64,000 nt of DNA, taken from Calditrichales bacterium MX18-03 (GTDB taxonomy: Bacteria > Bacillota > Clostridia > Lutisporales > Lutisporaceae). Under the pieces are notes generated by a model. That model saw nothing but the letters and a program-made list of their open reading frames with translations. It was not told the origin of the DNA and did no database searches. How positions within the stretch are numbered: the first letter of the stretch is position 1; every line of letters begins with the position of its first letter. This document shows, piece by piece, positions 1 through 8,492 of this stretch. The position numbers and the translations under genes are program-made. The stretch covers positions 62,001 to 126,000 of the forward strand of contig JAJGRE010000001.1 of assembly GCA_021083345.1 (NCBI GenBank). Direction: 5' to 3'.

Positions 1-150
1 GTGGTCAATTGGATATATCTTCCATATGTTCATCATCTTTCTAGGATTGTAGAAGAAATATGCACAAATTATCCTGGCTTCTCAAAAGGAATGACAAAAA
101 GAGGGAGCATAAGGGAATCACACTATTATGCTCTCAAATCTCCCGAATAA
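1..150 (+). CDS. C-terminal end of an unidentified protein (partial)
   Basis: Reading frame 1 is open from the first base to a TAA at 148-150 and gives 49 residues ending in HYYALKSPE. It begins outside the window, so only the tail is visible and no family can be named. It is judged real because it stops 17 bases before the best start of the next gene, as expected for neighbours in one operon. It also makes the ATG at 60, which would overlap it in another frame, an unlikely start for the downstream gene. Given the genes that follow, a role in surface glycan synthesis is a guess only. Confidence 0.6.
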   Translation: MVNWIYLPYVHHLSRIVEEICTNYPGFSKGMTKRGSIRESHYYALKSPE

Positions 151-167
151 TCAAGAGAGGTATGCTT

Positions 168-1094
168 ATGGATCAAATCTATTGCACGGTACTTTCAAAA
201 GACCGTTTATATCAGGGCATCGCTTTATATGAATCCATGATGCGGCATATCAAACAGTTTGTTCTCTATATTTTATTCGTAGACAAGGAGTCCAAGCGCA
301 TCATAGAAAATATGAGATATGAAAATATACTTTACTCTGATGTCTCAGAATTTGAAAACAGATACCCTGACTGCCGTAAAGGGGACAAGAATATTCATGA
401 GTATTGCTGGATGCTCAAACCTTTTTTGATCGACTATCTTTTTGCAGCTTTCAAAGACTTAAAACGAGTGACGTACTTAGATGCCGATCTATACTTTTTT
501 TCAAGCCCTGACGTGGTTTTTTTCAGACAAATGAATTGTAGTGTTCTGCTCTCCTTGCATGTTTACCCTGATGATTATAGAAATAGCTGGTATCCCATAT
601 CCTATGGCAAGCACAATGCGGGCTTTATCAGCTTCAAGAGGGACAAAAACAGCAAGAAATGTCTGAAATGGTGGAGGGCCCGGTGCAGAGACTGGTGCTA
701 TGCCCGTATTGAAAATGGCAGATATGGTGATCAAGGATACTTGAACCTGATGCCCCAGCTATTCAACGGCGTTTGCGATATTACAACAAAAGGCGTAAAT
801 ATCGCTCCGTGGAATTATTCATCATACCAGTTCAGTCTGAAGAATAAAAGTGTTTATGTTGACAATGATCCACTGATTTTTTTTCATTTCAGCGGTTTGA
901 GGATCTTTAACGATAACAAATTCGGATTTCTTTATGAAGATCGCCAGAAGATGATAGAAATCGTTCATGGTGTTTATCTAAGAAAGCTTAAAAACATCGT
1001 AATAGAAACAAAAAGTGTCGATCGGAGTTTCAACGGATACTGCAAGCTGTCTTTCCCGCCTGATTGTATTAGAATCATTAAATTAAAGCGATAG
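168..1094 (+). CDS. Glycosyltransferase-like protein, GT-A/GT8-type fold
   Basis: A 308-residue predicted cytoplasmic protein. The segment RVTYLDADLYFFSSPD holds a DxD-type metal and nucleotide-sugar motif typical of GT-A enzymes, and the later NAGFISFKRD and YGDQGYLNLMP stretches resemble the acceptor-side motifs of GT8-like and nucleotide-diphospho-sugar transferase families. The donor and acceptor cannot be told from sequence. The start at ATG 168 is chosen because AGAGAGG at 154-160 sits 7 bases upstream; an ATG at 60 in the same frame would overlap the preceding gene and has no clear ribosome site. It lies 13 bases before an epimerase gene and probably belongs to the same polysaccharide operon. 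Confidence 0.75.
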   Translation: MDQIYCTVLSKDRLYQGIALYESMMRHIKQFVLYILFVDKESKRIIENMRYENILYSDVSEFENRYPDCRKGDKNIHEYCWMLKPFLIDYLFAAFKDLKRVTYLDADLYFFSSPDVVFFRQMNCSVLLSLHVYPDDYRNSWYPISYGKHNAGFISFKRDKNSKKCLKWWRARCRDWCYARIENGRYGDQGYLNLMPQLFNGVCDITTKGVNIAPWNYSSYQFSLKNKSVYVDNDPLIFFHFSGLRIFNDNKFGFLYEDRQKMIEIVHGVYLRKLKNIVIETKSVDRSFNGYCKLSFPPDCIRIIKLKR

Positions 1095-1107
1095 GAGGCG
1101 ACAACGA

Positions 1108-2088
1108 TTGAAACAGGAATTCCATAACTGCTCCTTGAAAGGGAAGCGCATCCTTCTGACAGGAGCAACCGGCTTCATTGGCTCGCATCTTTTACGAAGG
1201 CTGATGGAGGAGGAAGCCGAGGCGTCAGTTATCCTCAGAAGCTCAAATACATGGAGAATTGAAGACGTTTTGAAGGATGCAAATGTCATCCGCTTGGACT
1301 TAAGAAATGATGAAGAGATAAGAAAAGCCCTGATGCTGACAAAACCGCACATAGTTTTTCATCTGGCAGCCTATGGGGTGGAGTTGGGGAATTGCACACA
1401 CCGAGAAGCCATTCTGAATAATGTTCTTGCTACTGCAAATTTGGTGATTGCTTCAGCTGAAGCAGGCTGCCAACGATTTATAAATACGGGTACAAGTATG
1501 GAATATGGATGTCTGGATGACATGATCAGCGAGGACGTCAGCCCTAAACCTGTAAACCTTTATGGCAGCACAAAGGCAGCCTCGACCTTAATAGCACATC
1601 AGGCTGCATTGGAAAGGGACCTACCTATCATAACACTAAGGCCGTTCAATCTTTTTGGCGAGATGGAGGCGAATAACAAGCTGTTCTCTTATATCATTGC
1701 CTCGATTCTGCTGGAAAGGCCTGTCAAGCTGACTGGTTGTGAACAGTACCGGGACTATTGCTACGTGGGGAATATCGTTGACGGCTACATTATGGCAGCT
1801 CTAAACGACACTATAAGGAATGAAATTTACAACATAGGAAGCGGAGAAATTCAGCCGTTGAAATATTATATAAATATGATTTATGAATTGATGCTGCCAG
1901 ATCAAAAACCTGTCTATGGTACACTGCCATACCGTAAAAATGAAATGTGGCGCCCCTGTCCTGATATCAGTAAAATAAAAAGTCAATTGCAGTGGGTACC
2001 CCGGACCAGCCTGAAAGAAGGGCTTCTTAAAACCATTGAATGGTATATACAAAATAAAGAGCTTTTAAGCGAAAGGAAGATAATATGA
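1108..2088 (+). CDS. NAD-dependent epimerase/dehydratase, extended SDR
   Basis: A 326-residue extended short-chain dehydrogenase/reductase. The N-terminus carries the Rossmann motif TGATGFIG, a serine/threonine-rich active-site segment (NTGTSMEYG) and the catalytic YxxxK as YGSTK, followed by RPFNLFGE, typical of NDP-sugar epimerases and 4,6-dehydratases. The exact sugar nucleotide cannot be decided. The start is TTG at 1108 with AGGAGG at 1093-1098, which overlaps the stop of the preceding glycosyltransferase gene. The end overlaps the next start in an ATGA arrangement, indicating translational coupling. The context suggests it supplies an activated sugar for the surface polysaccharide made by this cluster. 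Confidence 0.85.
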   Translation: MKQEFHNCSLKGKRILLTGATGFIGSHLLRRLMEEEAEASVILRSSNTWRIEDVLKDANVIRLDLRNDEEIRKALMLTKPHIVFHLAAYGVELGNCTHREAILNNVLATANLVIASAEAGCQRFINTGTSMEYGCLDDMISEDVSPKPVNLYGSTKAASTLIAHQAALERDLPIITLRPFNLFGEMEANNKLFSYIIASILLERPVKLTGCEQYRDYCYVGNIVDGYIMAALNDTIRNEIYNIGSGEIQPLKYYINMIYELMLPDQKPVYGTLPYRKNEMWRPCPDISKIKSQLQWVPRTSLKEGLLKTIEWYIQNKELLSERKII

Positions 2089-3167
2089 ATCCGGATCCGA
2101 TTATTAGCAACGATATACAAGAGATTTTCAAGAATGTCAAGGATAAGCTGAAAGAAATTCAGGGCAGTACATGGCTCATTAGCGGAGGAGGCGGCTTTAT
2201 CGGGGCATATATCCTGGATCTGTTGGACTGCTGCAATGAAAACCTTTTTGATGAGCCATGCCATATCATCTGCATGGATAACTTTATCACTGGTACGTCT
2301 AGAAGAATAAAGCATCTCGCTGACAAGAAACATGTAAAGATCTTAAACATGAATGTGGCAAAGCCGTTTTGTCTCGACGACCAAATAGACTATGTCGTTC
2401 ATACTGCCGGCATCGCTTCTCCTACTTACTACAAAAAACATCCCATTGAGACCATTGAAGCCAATGTTATAGGTTTGAAAAATTTACTTGATCTGTCAAG
2501 AAGCAATCCGGTAAAAAGCATCCTTCATTTTTCCAGCAGTGAAATCTATGGGGACCCGTCCCCTGACAATATTCCCACAAATGAAAGCTATAACGGAAAT
2601 GTTTCTTGCACCGGACCTCGGGCATGCTATGACGAGTCAAAAAGACTGAGTGAAACACTATGCGTCAATTATTACCAGCAGTACGGTTTGCCGATCAAAG
2701 CTGTGAGGCCTTTTAATATATATGGACCAGGATTAAAGTTGGACGATCGCAGGGTTATACCGGATTTTTTCCAAGATGCGCTGTTGGAAGGGTGTATCCG
2801 GATTTACAGTGACGGATCACCTACCAGGAGTTTCTGCTACATCAATGACGCCATAATCGGGTTTATTCATGTACTTCTGTCTGACTGCAACGGAGAAGCC
2901 TTCAATATAGGCAACGATGAAAAAGAAATCCGCATAAAGGAATTGGCAACTGTCATCTCTGACATTGTGGGGGGTGTTGCTGTCAAATATTGTTTGAACG
3001 AAGACGGCGGCTATTTGGTCCATAATCCAATCAGGCGTATGCCGGATCTGACAAAAGCCAGAAAATTACTGGGCTACGACCCATGCATCAGTTTACGAAA
3101 AGGCTTGATGCGCTTATATAACTGGTACTTAAATGAATACGAACTGAGGAAGGAGATAAAAAAATGA
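2085..3167 (+). CDS. UDP-glucuronate decarboxylase-like SDR (UDP-xylose synthase type)
   Basis: A 360-residue extended SDR with GGGGFIG at the NAD site, SSSEIYGDP, and the active-site block GPRACYDESKR containing YxxxK. The combination of SSSEIYGDP, GPRxCYDExKR and GSPTRSFCY is characteristic of UXS-type UDP-glucuronate decarboxylases, which convert UDP-glucuronate to UDP-xylose. The next gene encodes UDP-glucose 6-dehydrogenase, which makes that substrate, and this strongly supports the call. The ATG lies inside the stop of the preceding gene and its own stop overlaps the next ATG, so the three genes form a tightly coupled unit. A 4-epimerase or dTDP-glucose 4,6-dehydratase-like role is the main alternative. 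Confidence 0.75.
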   Translation: MNPDPIISNDIQEIFKNVKDKLKEIQGSTWLISGGGGFIGAYILDLLDCCNENLFDEPCHIICMDNFITGTSRRIKHLADKKHVKILNMNVAKPFCLDDQIDYVVHTAGIASPTYYKKHPIETIEANVIGLKNLLDLSRSNPVKSILHFSSSEIYGDPSPDNIPTNESYNGNVSCTGPRACYDESKRLSETLCVNYYQQYGLPIKAVRPFNIYGPGLKLDDRRVIPDFFQDALLEGCIRIYSDGSPTRSFCYINDAIIGFIHVLLSDCNGEAFNIGNDEKEIRIKELATVISDIVGGVAVKYCLNEDGGYLVHNPIRRMPDLTKARKLLGYDPCISLRKGLMRLYNWYLNEYELRKEIKK

Positions 3168-4525
3168 GAATATCAATTGTGGGATCGGGTTATGTTGGTC
3201 TGGTCTCAGGGGTCTGCCTTGCTATGAAAGGCCACAAGGTAATCTGTGTGGATCAGAAAAAGGATATCGTTGATGGAATTAATGCAATGAAGTCCCCAAT
3301 ATATGAGCCGGGGTTGGATGCGTATCTCAAGCAGGTCATTGACAGCAAACGGTTTATCGCAACAACAGACCTGGAGTATGCTGTTATGCATTCTGAAGTC
3401 TCTATTGTAGCAGTCGGAACACCTTTCGACGGTAAAAAAATCGATCTGTCATTTATTGTTAGAGCAACCCGGGATATCGGCAGTGTACTGAAGAAAAAAG
3501 ATGCATACCATGTTGTATGCGTAAAGAGTACGGTTGTGCCTTCAACAACAGATACAGTCGTAAAAAATGCTTTAGAAGATGCATCCTGCAAAAAGGCGGG
3601 TGAAATCGGCCTGGCGATGAACCCTGAATTCTTACGTGAGGGTCAAGCAGTATCTGACTTCATGAATCCTGACCGAATCGTTATCGGGACTTATGATGAC
3701 AGGAGCTACGACACGGTAAAGGGAATATATGAAGGGCATTTTTCTGCGCCTATAATCCGAGTCAACCTGCGTACAGCAGAAATGATCAAATATACGGCCA
3801 ATGCCTTTCTGGCAACACTGATTTCCTATTCGAACGAAATAGCAGCCATTTGCGAGGCTGCCGGAGATATTCAAGTATCGGATGTAATGAGCGGCGTAGC
3901 TTTGGATAAACGACTTAATCCTAAGATTGACAATGCGCATCTGAATCCTGAGATAATCCAGTATCTGAAGGCCGGGAGAGGCTTCGGCGGCAGCTGTTTT
4001 CCTAAGGATGTCAAAGCCTTGGCTGCTTTCGGCAGAGATTCCGGCTGTGTGCCTGAGATGCTGGATGCAACAATAAGTATAAATGAAAGGCAGGTAACAA
4101 GAATCATTCAACGCATTGAAGCAATATTGGGCGGTCTAAGGGGCAAGAGAGTAGTCGTGCTCGGCTTGGCTTTTAAGCCGGAAACGGATGATATCCGAGA
4201 GTCTCAGGCGGTCAAGCTTGTCATTGAGCTTCAGAAATATGATTGCATTGTCATTTGTGTAGATCCTGTAGCAACCCGAAATGCACAGTCTTGCTTACCG
4301 GCTTCAGATAAGACAATTTATACGGAAGATATTGAAACAGGACTTATGGATGCGGACATTGCTGTTCTGATGACACCATGGGAAGTGTTTCTGAATACGC
4401 CGGCTTGCATTTATAAGGACAGGATGAAGCAACCTGTTATTTTCGATGCTTGCGGCTGCTTGCCTAAAACTAATATGACAGAAGAAGGCATCAACTATAA
4501 CTGTATAGGTTTCAAAGCCAATTAA
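3164..4525 (+). CDS. ugd: UDP-glucose 6-dehydrogenase
   Basis: A 453-residue enzyme oxidising UDP-glucose to UDP-glucuronate with two NAD+. The N-terminal Rossmann motif is GSGYVGLVSG. The catalytic cysteine lies in GGSCFPKD near residue 277, with the NPEFLREG substrate-binding segment and a C-terminal UDP-binding half containing LGLAFKPETDDIRES. Length and motif order match the UDPGDH family. It is the last gene of the coupled trio, overlapping the decarboxylase-like gene by ATGA. A hairpin with a T-run follows, so it probably ends the transcript. Its product would feed the preceding enzyme to make UDP-xylose. Confidence 0.95.
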   Translation: MRISIVGSGYVGLVSGVCLAMKGHKVICVDQKKDIVDGINAMKSPIYEPGLDAYLKQVIDSKRFIATTDLEYAVMHSEVSIVAVGTPFDGKKIDLSFIVRATRDIGSVLKKKDAYHVVCVKSTVVPSTTDTVVKNALEDASCKKAGEIGLAMNPEFLREGQAVSDFMNPDRIVIGTYDDRSYDTVKGIYEGHFSAPIIRVNLRTAEMIKYTANAFLATLISYSNEIAAICEAAGDIQVSDVMSGVALDKRLNPKIDNAHLNPEIIQYLKAGRGFGGSCFPKDVKALAAFGRDSGCVPEMLDATISINERQVTRIIQRIEAILGGLRGKRVVVLGLAFKPETDDIRESQAVKLVIELQKYDCIVICVDPVATRNAQSCLPASDKTIYTEDIETGLMDADIAVLMTPWEVFLNTPACIYKDRMKQPVIFDACGCLPKTNMTEEGINYNCIGFKAN

Positions 4526-4571
4526 ACCTGTTCACTGTTTACATGGTAAAAAAATATTTGTAACCATGCAG

Positions 4572-4621
4572 TCCGAAGCGAAGGGGACCAATAACCCATT
4601 CACTCTAGCTTCGGATTTTTT
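4572..4621 (+). terminator. Probable intrinsic terminator after ugd
   Basis: TCCGAAGC at 4572-4579 pairs with GCTTCGGA at 4608-4615 and is followed by six or more T. The loop is long (about 28 bases) but contains a small nested GGG/CCC pairing, so efficiency is uncertain. Confidence 0.6.
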
Positions 4622-4706
4622 ATAACTGTAACATGTTCTACGCCATATTAATATGATAGATAATGTGAATGAATAGGGAATCACATCTTATAGAGAGGTG
4701 AGTCGC

Positions 4707-6440
4707 TTGAAGCAAGAGGATTACTATGATTATGAAGAGTCAATGCTGGATTTGAACAAGGTACTGGATTTAATAATGGATGCTCTCCGCAATCATAAGG
4801 CCCTCTCTATAGGCCGTTACGGACATGGTGAAATAGCCTATTTAGGCTGGTCTGAATTTCCTGAATGGAAGAGGGGGTATGACCCACATGGCTATTATGC
4901 AGGAGCTACCGTTTCGAATTCAATTATAAGGAAAAGCCTTGTTGACGCATTGAAAACTACTGATATTGCAGGATTTCATGTATCAGGGAGTACAGCATGG
5001 GAAGATAAAAGCGCAGCTGATTTGACAAAGAAGCTCCTTGGCCGCATTGGCTTCAAGCCATCCAGAGTTTGCTCTGCTTATATAACCCATGAAATGATTA
5101 AAAGTGCAAAGTTCTGGCAATGCATGAAGAACCAAAGAATCGCATTGGTTGGAAGAAGAGCCGCAGAGGCTGTACCATGCTTTTTTGATAAAGGTATTCA
5201 AATAACCTATTCAACCGGTCTGGAAGGCTATGGCGAGATGGATAAGGTCTATGATGAACTGTCTGGAAGAGGAGATTGGGATATTGCGCTGCTGGCGGCA
5301 GGAATTCCCGCGACCATCCTTGCCCCAAGATTAGCCCGTAAATCGAATAAGGTTGCCATTGATTTTGGTCATGCATTGGATAAGTTAATTGATGGGAGTC
5401 AGTACGATTATTTGGAGTTACTGGAGAAGTGGAAGCAAGAGACCGGGAAAAAGCTATTGATATCCGTCGTTATGTCTGCATATAACAAAGATAAGCATCT
5501 TGTGGAAGCGATAAACAGCATTTTGACTCAAACCTATGCGAATATTGAAATGATTATAGTGAATAATGGTTCTACGGATTCAACCAGGGAGATTTTGAAT
5601 GGCATACAGGACAAGAGAGTCAAAATCATGCACTTGGATAATAAAATAAGTGAGGCTAATGCCTTAAACCTTGGCATCAAGGAATCCAAGGGGACCTGGA
5701 TTGCAATTCAGGATGCAGATGATATTAGTCTGCCGAGCAGAATAGAGGAACAGGTCAAATATGTAATGAATCACCCTTCCCTTGTCGGGGTCGGTACTTT
5801 TATACAATGCATACCAGGTAACGCTGGTTTGCATGTGGATGTTTTGAATAAATTTGCCAACAAAAGGAATAGTTACGTATCTGCTGCCAAAATTCGTGAA
5901 GACAGCTACAGATATTGTCCTTTAACCCATAGCGCCATGATGTATTCCAAGATAGCATTCTTGGAGGCAGGGGGCTATAAGTCAGAATACAAGATAGCCT
6001 ATGATTGCGATCTATGGCTAAGGTTGCTGGAGCTAGGAGATATAGAGAATATAAAAAAAGTACTGCTGAAACATCGTTTAGACAGTAATGCCATCTCAAA
6101 TAAGAATCCTGAAGCCACATTAATTGAGGCTCAAATTGCATCATCCCGAGCTGTCTTCAGGCTGTTGAACAAGGGTAGGAAACAGACTCCGAAGGTCATT
6201 GTAGTGGGTCACCCTGAAGCACTCAGCAATTACCATAAGAATATCGCGCCAGCTAGCGGTCTAGTAATAGAAAAATACTTAAGAGAATCGGATGAGAAGG
6301 CGCTTGCATCGGCATTTAAAAAAATAAAGCAAGGCATAACCGATGCATTGATCGTACTGGATGGTCGTAGGAACAGCCGAATCATGGATGAGTTGAAAAA
6401 GCACAGTTTGAAACAGAATAAAAATGTCTTCAGACTATAA
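4707..6440 (+). CDS. Two-domain glycosyltransferase: GT-D-like N-domain plus GT2 domain
   Basis: About 577 residues. The first ~230 residues (ALSIGRYGHGEIAYLG, then VALVGRRAA and DWDIALLAAG) resemble the GT-D fold (former DUF1792) glycosyltransferases. From about residue 250 a classic GT2 GT-A domain begins (ISVVMSAYNKDKHL, NNGSTDSTREIL, IQDADDISLPSR) and runs to about residue 480. The last ~90 residues are an additional small domain of unknown role (VIVVGHPEALSNYH, ITDALIVLDGRR). TTG 4707 is preferred because AGAGGTG at 4694-4700 is well spaced; a GTG at 4698 lies inside that site. It stands alone behind a terminator, probably the last gene of the glycan cluster. Donor and acceptor are unknown. 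Confidence 0.8.
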   Translation: MKQEDYYDYEESMLDLNKVLDLIMDALRNHKALSIGRYGHGEIAYLGWSEFPEWKRGYDPHGYYAGATVSNSIIRKSLVDALKTTDIAGFHVSGSTAWEDKSAADLTKKLLGRIGFKPSRVCSAYITHEMIKSAKFWQCMKNQRIALVGRRAAEAVPCFFDKGIQITYSTGLEGYGEMDKVYDELSGRGDWDIALLAAGIPATILAPRLARKSNKVAIDFGHALDKLIDGSQYDYLELLEKWKQETGKKLLISVVMSAYNKDKHLVEAINSILTQTYANIEMIIVNNGSTDSTREILNGIQDKRVKIMHLDNKISEANALNLGIKESKGTWIAIQDADDISLPSRIEEQVKYVMNHPSLVGVGTFIQCIPGNAGLHVDVLNKFANKRNSYVSAAKIREDSYRYCPLTHSAMMYSKIAFLEAGGYKSEYKIAYDCDLWLRLLELGDIENIKKVLLKHRLDSNAISNKNPEATLIEAQIASSRAVFRLLNKGRKQTPKVIVVGHPEALSNYHKNIAPASGLVIEKYLRESDEKALASAFKKIKQGITDALIVLDGRRNSRIMDELKKHSLKQNKNVFRL

Positions 6441-6594
6441 AACAATAGCAGATAGAATTCGTTTTTCCATTTTGAAACCACATCAACCGGAAGACTTGAG
6501 AATATATATTTAGAAGCAACTCTACGAAAAGTCAGGATGCGTGCATATGAACGACTATTTTCTTGAAAGATCACTAAAGAATAAAAATTGAGTG

Positions 6595-6626
6595 TTAACA
6601 TAATGAGAATCATTAACATATATTAT
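6595..6626 (+). promoter_or_regulatory. Fur-box promoter of a candidate small RNA
   Basis: Bases 6599-6617 match 16 of 19 positions of the classical Fur consensus GATAATGATAATCATTATC and hold the perfect inverted repeat TAATGA-GAA-TCATTA. The box sits between a -35-like TTAACA (6595-6600) and a -10-like TATATT (6619-6624, spacer 18), the arrangement expected for Fur repression. Two further Fur-like boxes in front of feoA and a fur gene in the window support use of this regulator. Confidence 0.65.
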
Positions 6627-6630
6627 ATTA

Positions 6631-6729
6631 TTAAGAAAAGCATTCTGTCCATTGCTGCTGGCTATTGCCAGCCAGCAATTCATATAGATGGGTGCGGCCA
6701 TATCCGAAAGGAATGGCTGCACTTTTTTT
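6631..6729 (+). ncRNA. Candidate Fur-regulated small RNA, about 100 nt
   Basis: No credible reading frame fills 6441-6857. From a predicted start near 6631 the transcript would have about 20 unpaired bases, then a hairpin formed by 6651-6662 and 6667-6679 (12 pairs, one bulge, loop TATT), a short unpaired linker, and a terminator in which GTGCGGCCAT (6692-6701) pairs with ATGGCTGCAC (6713-6722; one G-U pair) followed by seven T (6723-6729). Promoter, Fur box, compact fold and terminator together are what an iron-responsive small RNA (a functional analogue of RyhB or FsrA) would look like. It could also be a terminated leader of the isc operon. No homology is claimed. Confidence 0.5.
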
Positions 6730-6750
6730 GCAGCCGAATTCCATTGTATA

Positions 6751-6773
6751 ATTCCGACTAAAAGAGTAGAAAT
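6751..6773 (+). promoter_or_regulatory. Probable Rrf2/IscR operator
   Basis: ATTCCGACT (6751-6759) and AGTAGAAAT (6765-6773) form an imperfect palindrome (7 of 9 positions symmetric, 5-base centre). This resembles the AT-rich dyads with central GACT/AGTC-like arms bound by Rrf2-family regulators. It lies 5 bases upstream of the -35 element of the iscR promoter, which fits feedback control by the iscR product. Confidence 0.5.
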
Positions 6774-6778
6774 TAATA

Positions 6779-6807
6779 TTGACATTAATGTATCATTATG
6801 CTAACCT
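6779..6807 (+). promoter_or_regulatory. Promoter of the isc operon
   Basis: TTGACA at 6779-6784 and TAACCT at 6802-6807 with a 17-base spacer, about 50 bases before the iscR start and downstream of the small-RNA terminator. Confidence 0.6.
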
Positions 6808-6857
6808 GTAATTGAAATCCGAGTTATATGCTAGGAATTCAAAAGGAGTTGGTGATT

Positions 6858-7313
6858 ATGATTCTGTCAACCAAAGGCAGATATGGTTTAAAAATGATGT
6901 ACGAGCTGGCGCTGAAATACGGCAGCGGCACCATGTCGCTGAAGGAAATTGCACACAAGCAGCAGCTATCCGAAACCTATCTGGAGCAGCTTATTGCCCA
7001 TGTCCGTAAGGCCGGGCTGGTTACCAGCATCAGAGGCGCCCAAGGGGGCTACGAGCTGTCCAGAAAACCCGGAGAAATAACGGTTGGAGAAATCATCAGG
7101 ACGCTGGAGGGACCACTGGCACCTTCAGAATGTGTACTTGAGGATGAGCCTGAATGCACCCGGGCAGAATATTGTGTGACCAGGCTGATCTGGGAGAAAA
7201 TCATGGACAGCATCAACAACGTGATTGATTCCATCACGCTGCAAGATATGCTCAATGACTACCATAAGATGAAGAAAAACCGAGAAGGAGAGAAGAACGA
7301 TGAGCACAGCTAA
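6858..7313 (+). CDS. iscR: Rrf2-family Fe-S-sensing transcriptional regulator
   Basis: A 151-residue winged-helix DNA-binding protein beginning [18 protein letters not shown], the usual opening of Rrf2 proteins. The helix-turn-helix region includes LSETYLEQL and the wing [13 protein letters not shown]. Three cysteines with spacing C-x7-C-x5-C ([17 protein letters not shown]) could ligate a [2Fe-2S] cluster, as in IscR. ATG 6858 is preferred over upstream in-frame starts because AAAGGAG at 6842-6848 is 9 bases away. The gene overlaps iscS by 14 bases, so it is the first gene of the isc operon and probably its autoregulator through the dyad at 6751-6773. Confidence 0.9.
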   Translation: MILSTKGRYGLKMMYELALKYGSGTMSLKEIAHKQQLSETYLEQLIAHVRKAGLVTSIRGAQGGYELSRKPGEITVGEIIRTLEGPLAPSECVLEDEPECTRAEYCVTRLIWEKIMDSINNVIDSITLQDMLNDYHKMKKNREGEKNDEHS

Positions 7314-8478
7314 GAGAATTTATATGGACCATGCCGCGACAACTTACACCCACAGAGAAGTGCTTCAGGAAATGCTTCCGTTCTTTACGGACTATTATGG
7401 CAACCCATCCAGCATTCATCAGTTCGGCAGAGAAGTGAAGAAGAACATTGATATAGCTCGGGAAAGAGTAGCGAAGGCCATCGGTGCGCTGCCGGAAGAG
7501 ATATACTTTACGGCAGGCGGCTCGGAAGCCGATAACTGGGCGATTAAGGGATCGGCCTATGCCAACCGGAAAAAGGGGAACCACATTATTACGTCGGTTA
7601 TTGAGCATCATGCTGTTTTACATACCTGCGAATATCTGGAAAAGGAAGGCTTTGAAGTTACCTATTTACCGGTGGACCGTTTTGGAATGGTCAGTGTTGA
7701 AGACGTCCGAAACGCCATTACCGATAAAACCATCCTGATTACCCTGATGTATGCCAATAACGAAATCGGCACCATTCAGCCCATTGAGGAGATCGGCAGG
7801 CTGGCTAAGGAAAAAGGCATCTACTTTCATACTGATGCAGTCCAGGCTGTCGGCAGTGTGAAAATTGATGTCAAGCAGCAGAATATTGATATGCTCTCCT
7901 TATCGGCCCATAAATTCTATGGACCCAAGGGTATCGGCGCACTTTATGTCCGCAAGGGTGTTAAACTGATCAGCTTCCTTCACGGCGGAGCCCAGGAACG
8001 GGGCAGAAGAGCCGGAACGGAAAACGTACCGGGCATCGTGGGCTTGGGCAAGGCCATCGAGCTGGCCAGCGGAAAGCTGGATGAATCCGTTGCAAGAATC
8101 ACGGGATTGCGGGATAAGCTGGTTCAGGGCGTGATGGAAAATATACCTTACACACGGCTCAACGGCCATCCTGAAAAAAGGCTTGCCAATAATGCAAGTT
8201 TCTGTTTTGAATACATTGAAGGCGAATCGCTGCTTCTTAATCTCGACCTTAAAGGTGTTGCAGGCTCAAGCGGCTCTGCGTGCACCTCAGGCTCTCTGGA
8301 TCCGTCCCATGTGCTATTGGCAATCGGCCTGCCCCATGAAATCGCCCACGGCTCCTTAAGGCTTTCGCTTGGCGAAATTAATACGGAGGCCGATGTGGAT
8401 TACGTGCTGCAGATATTGCCGGAGATCGTTGACAAACTGAGACAAATGTCGCCACTCTATGAAAAAGTGAAGGGTTAA
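7300..8478 (+). CDS. iscS: Cysteine desulfurase
   Basis: A 392-residue fold-type I PLP enzyme of the NifS/IscS group that removes sulfur from cysteine as an enzyme-bound persulfide for Fe-S clusters and tRNA thiolation. [10 protein letters not shown] opens the protein, the PLP lysine is in [12 protein letters not shown] near residue 204, and the mobile-loop catalytic cysteine is in [11 protein letters not shown] near residue 327. GHRP-like substrate segments and a length near 390 fit the family. It overlaps iscR by 14 bases and is followed 14 bases later by the scaffold gene, so desulfurase and scaffold are coproduced. Confidence 0.95.
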   Translation: MSTAKRIYMDHAATTYTHREVLQEMLPFFTDYYGNPSSIHQFGREVKKNIDIARERVAKAIGALPEEIYFTAGGSEADNWAIKGSAYANRKKGNHIITSVIEHHAVLHTCEYLEKEGFEVTYLPVDRFGMVSVEDVRNAITDKTILITLMYANNEIGTIQPIEEIGRLAKEKGIYFHTDAVQAVGSVKIDVKQQNIDMLSLSAHKFYGPKGIGALYVRKGVKLISFLHGGAQERGRRAGTENVPGIVGLGKAIELASGKLDESVARITGLRDKLVQGVMENIPYTRLNGHPEKRLANNASFCFEYIEGESLLLNLDLKGVAGSSGSACTSGSLDPSHVLLAIGLPHEIAHGSLRLSLGEINTEADVDYVLQILPEIVDKLRQMSPLYEKVKG

Positions 8479-8492
8479 AGGGGGATATACAT

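Noticed and set aside
60-167. N-terminal extension of the first glycosyltransferase from ATG 60
   Set aside because: It overlaps the end of the preceding gene in another frame and has no ribosome site, while ATG 168 has one.
4540-4566. CATGGT/ACCATG hairpin after ugd as a riboswitch or terminator
   Set aside because: Only six base pairs with a long A/T loop and no T-run; no known motif.
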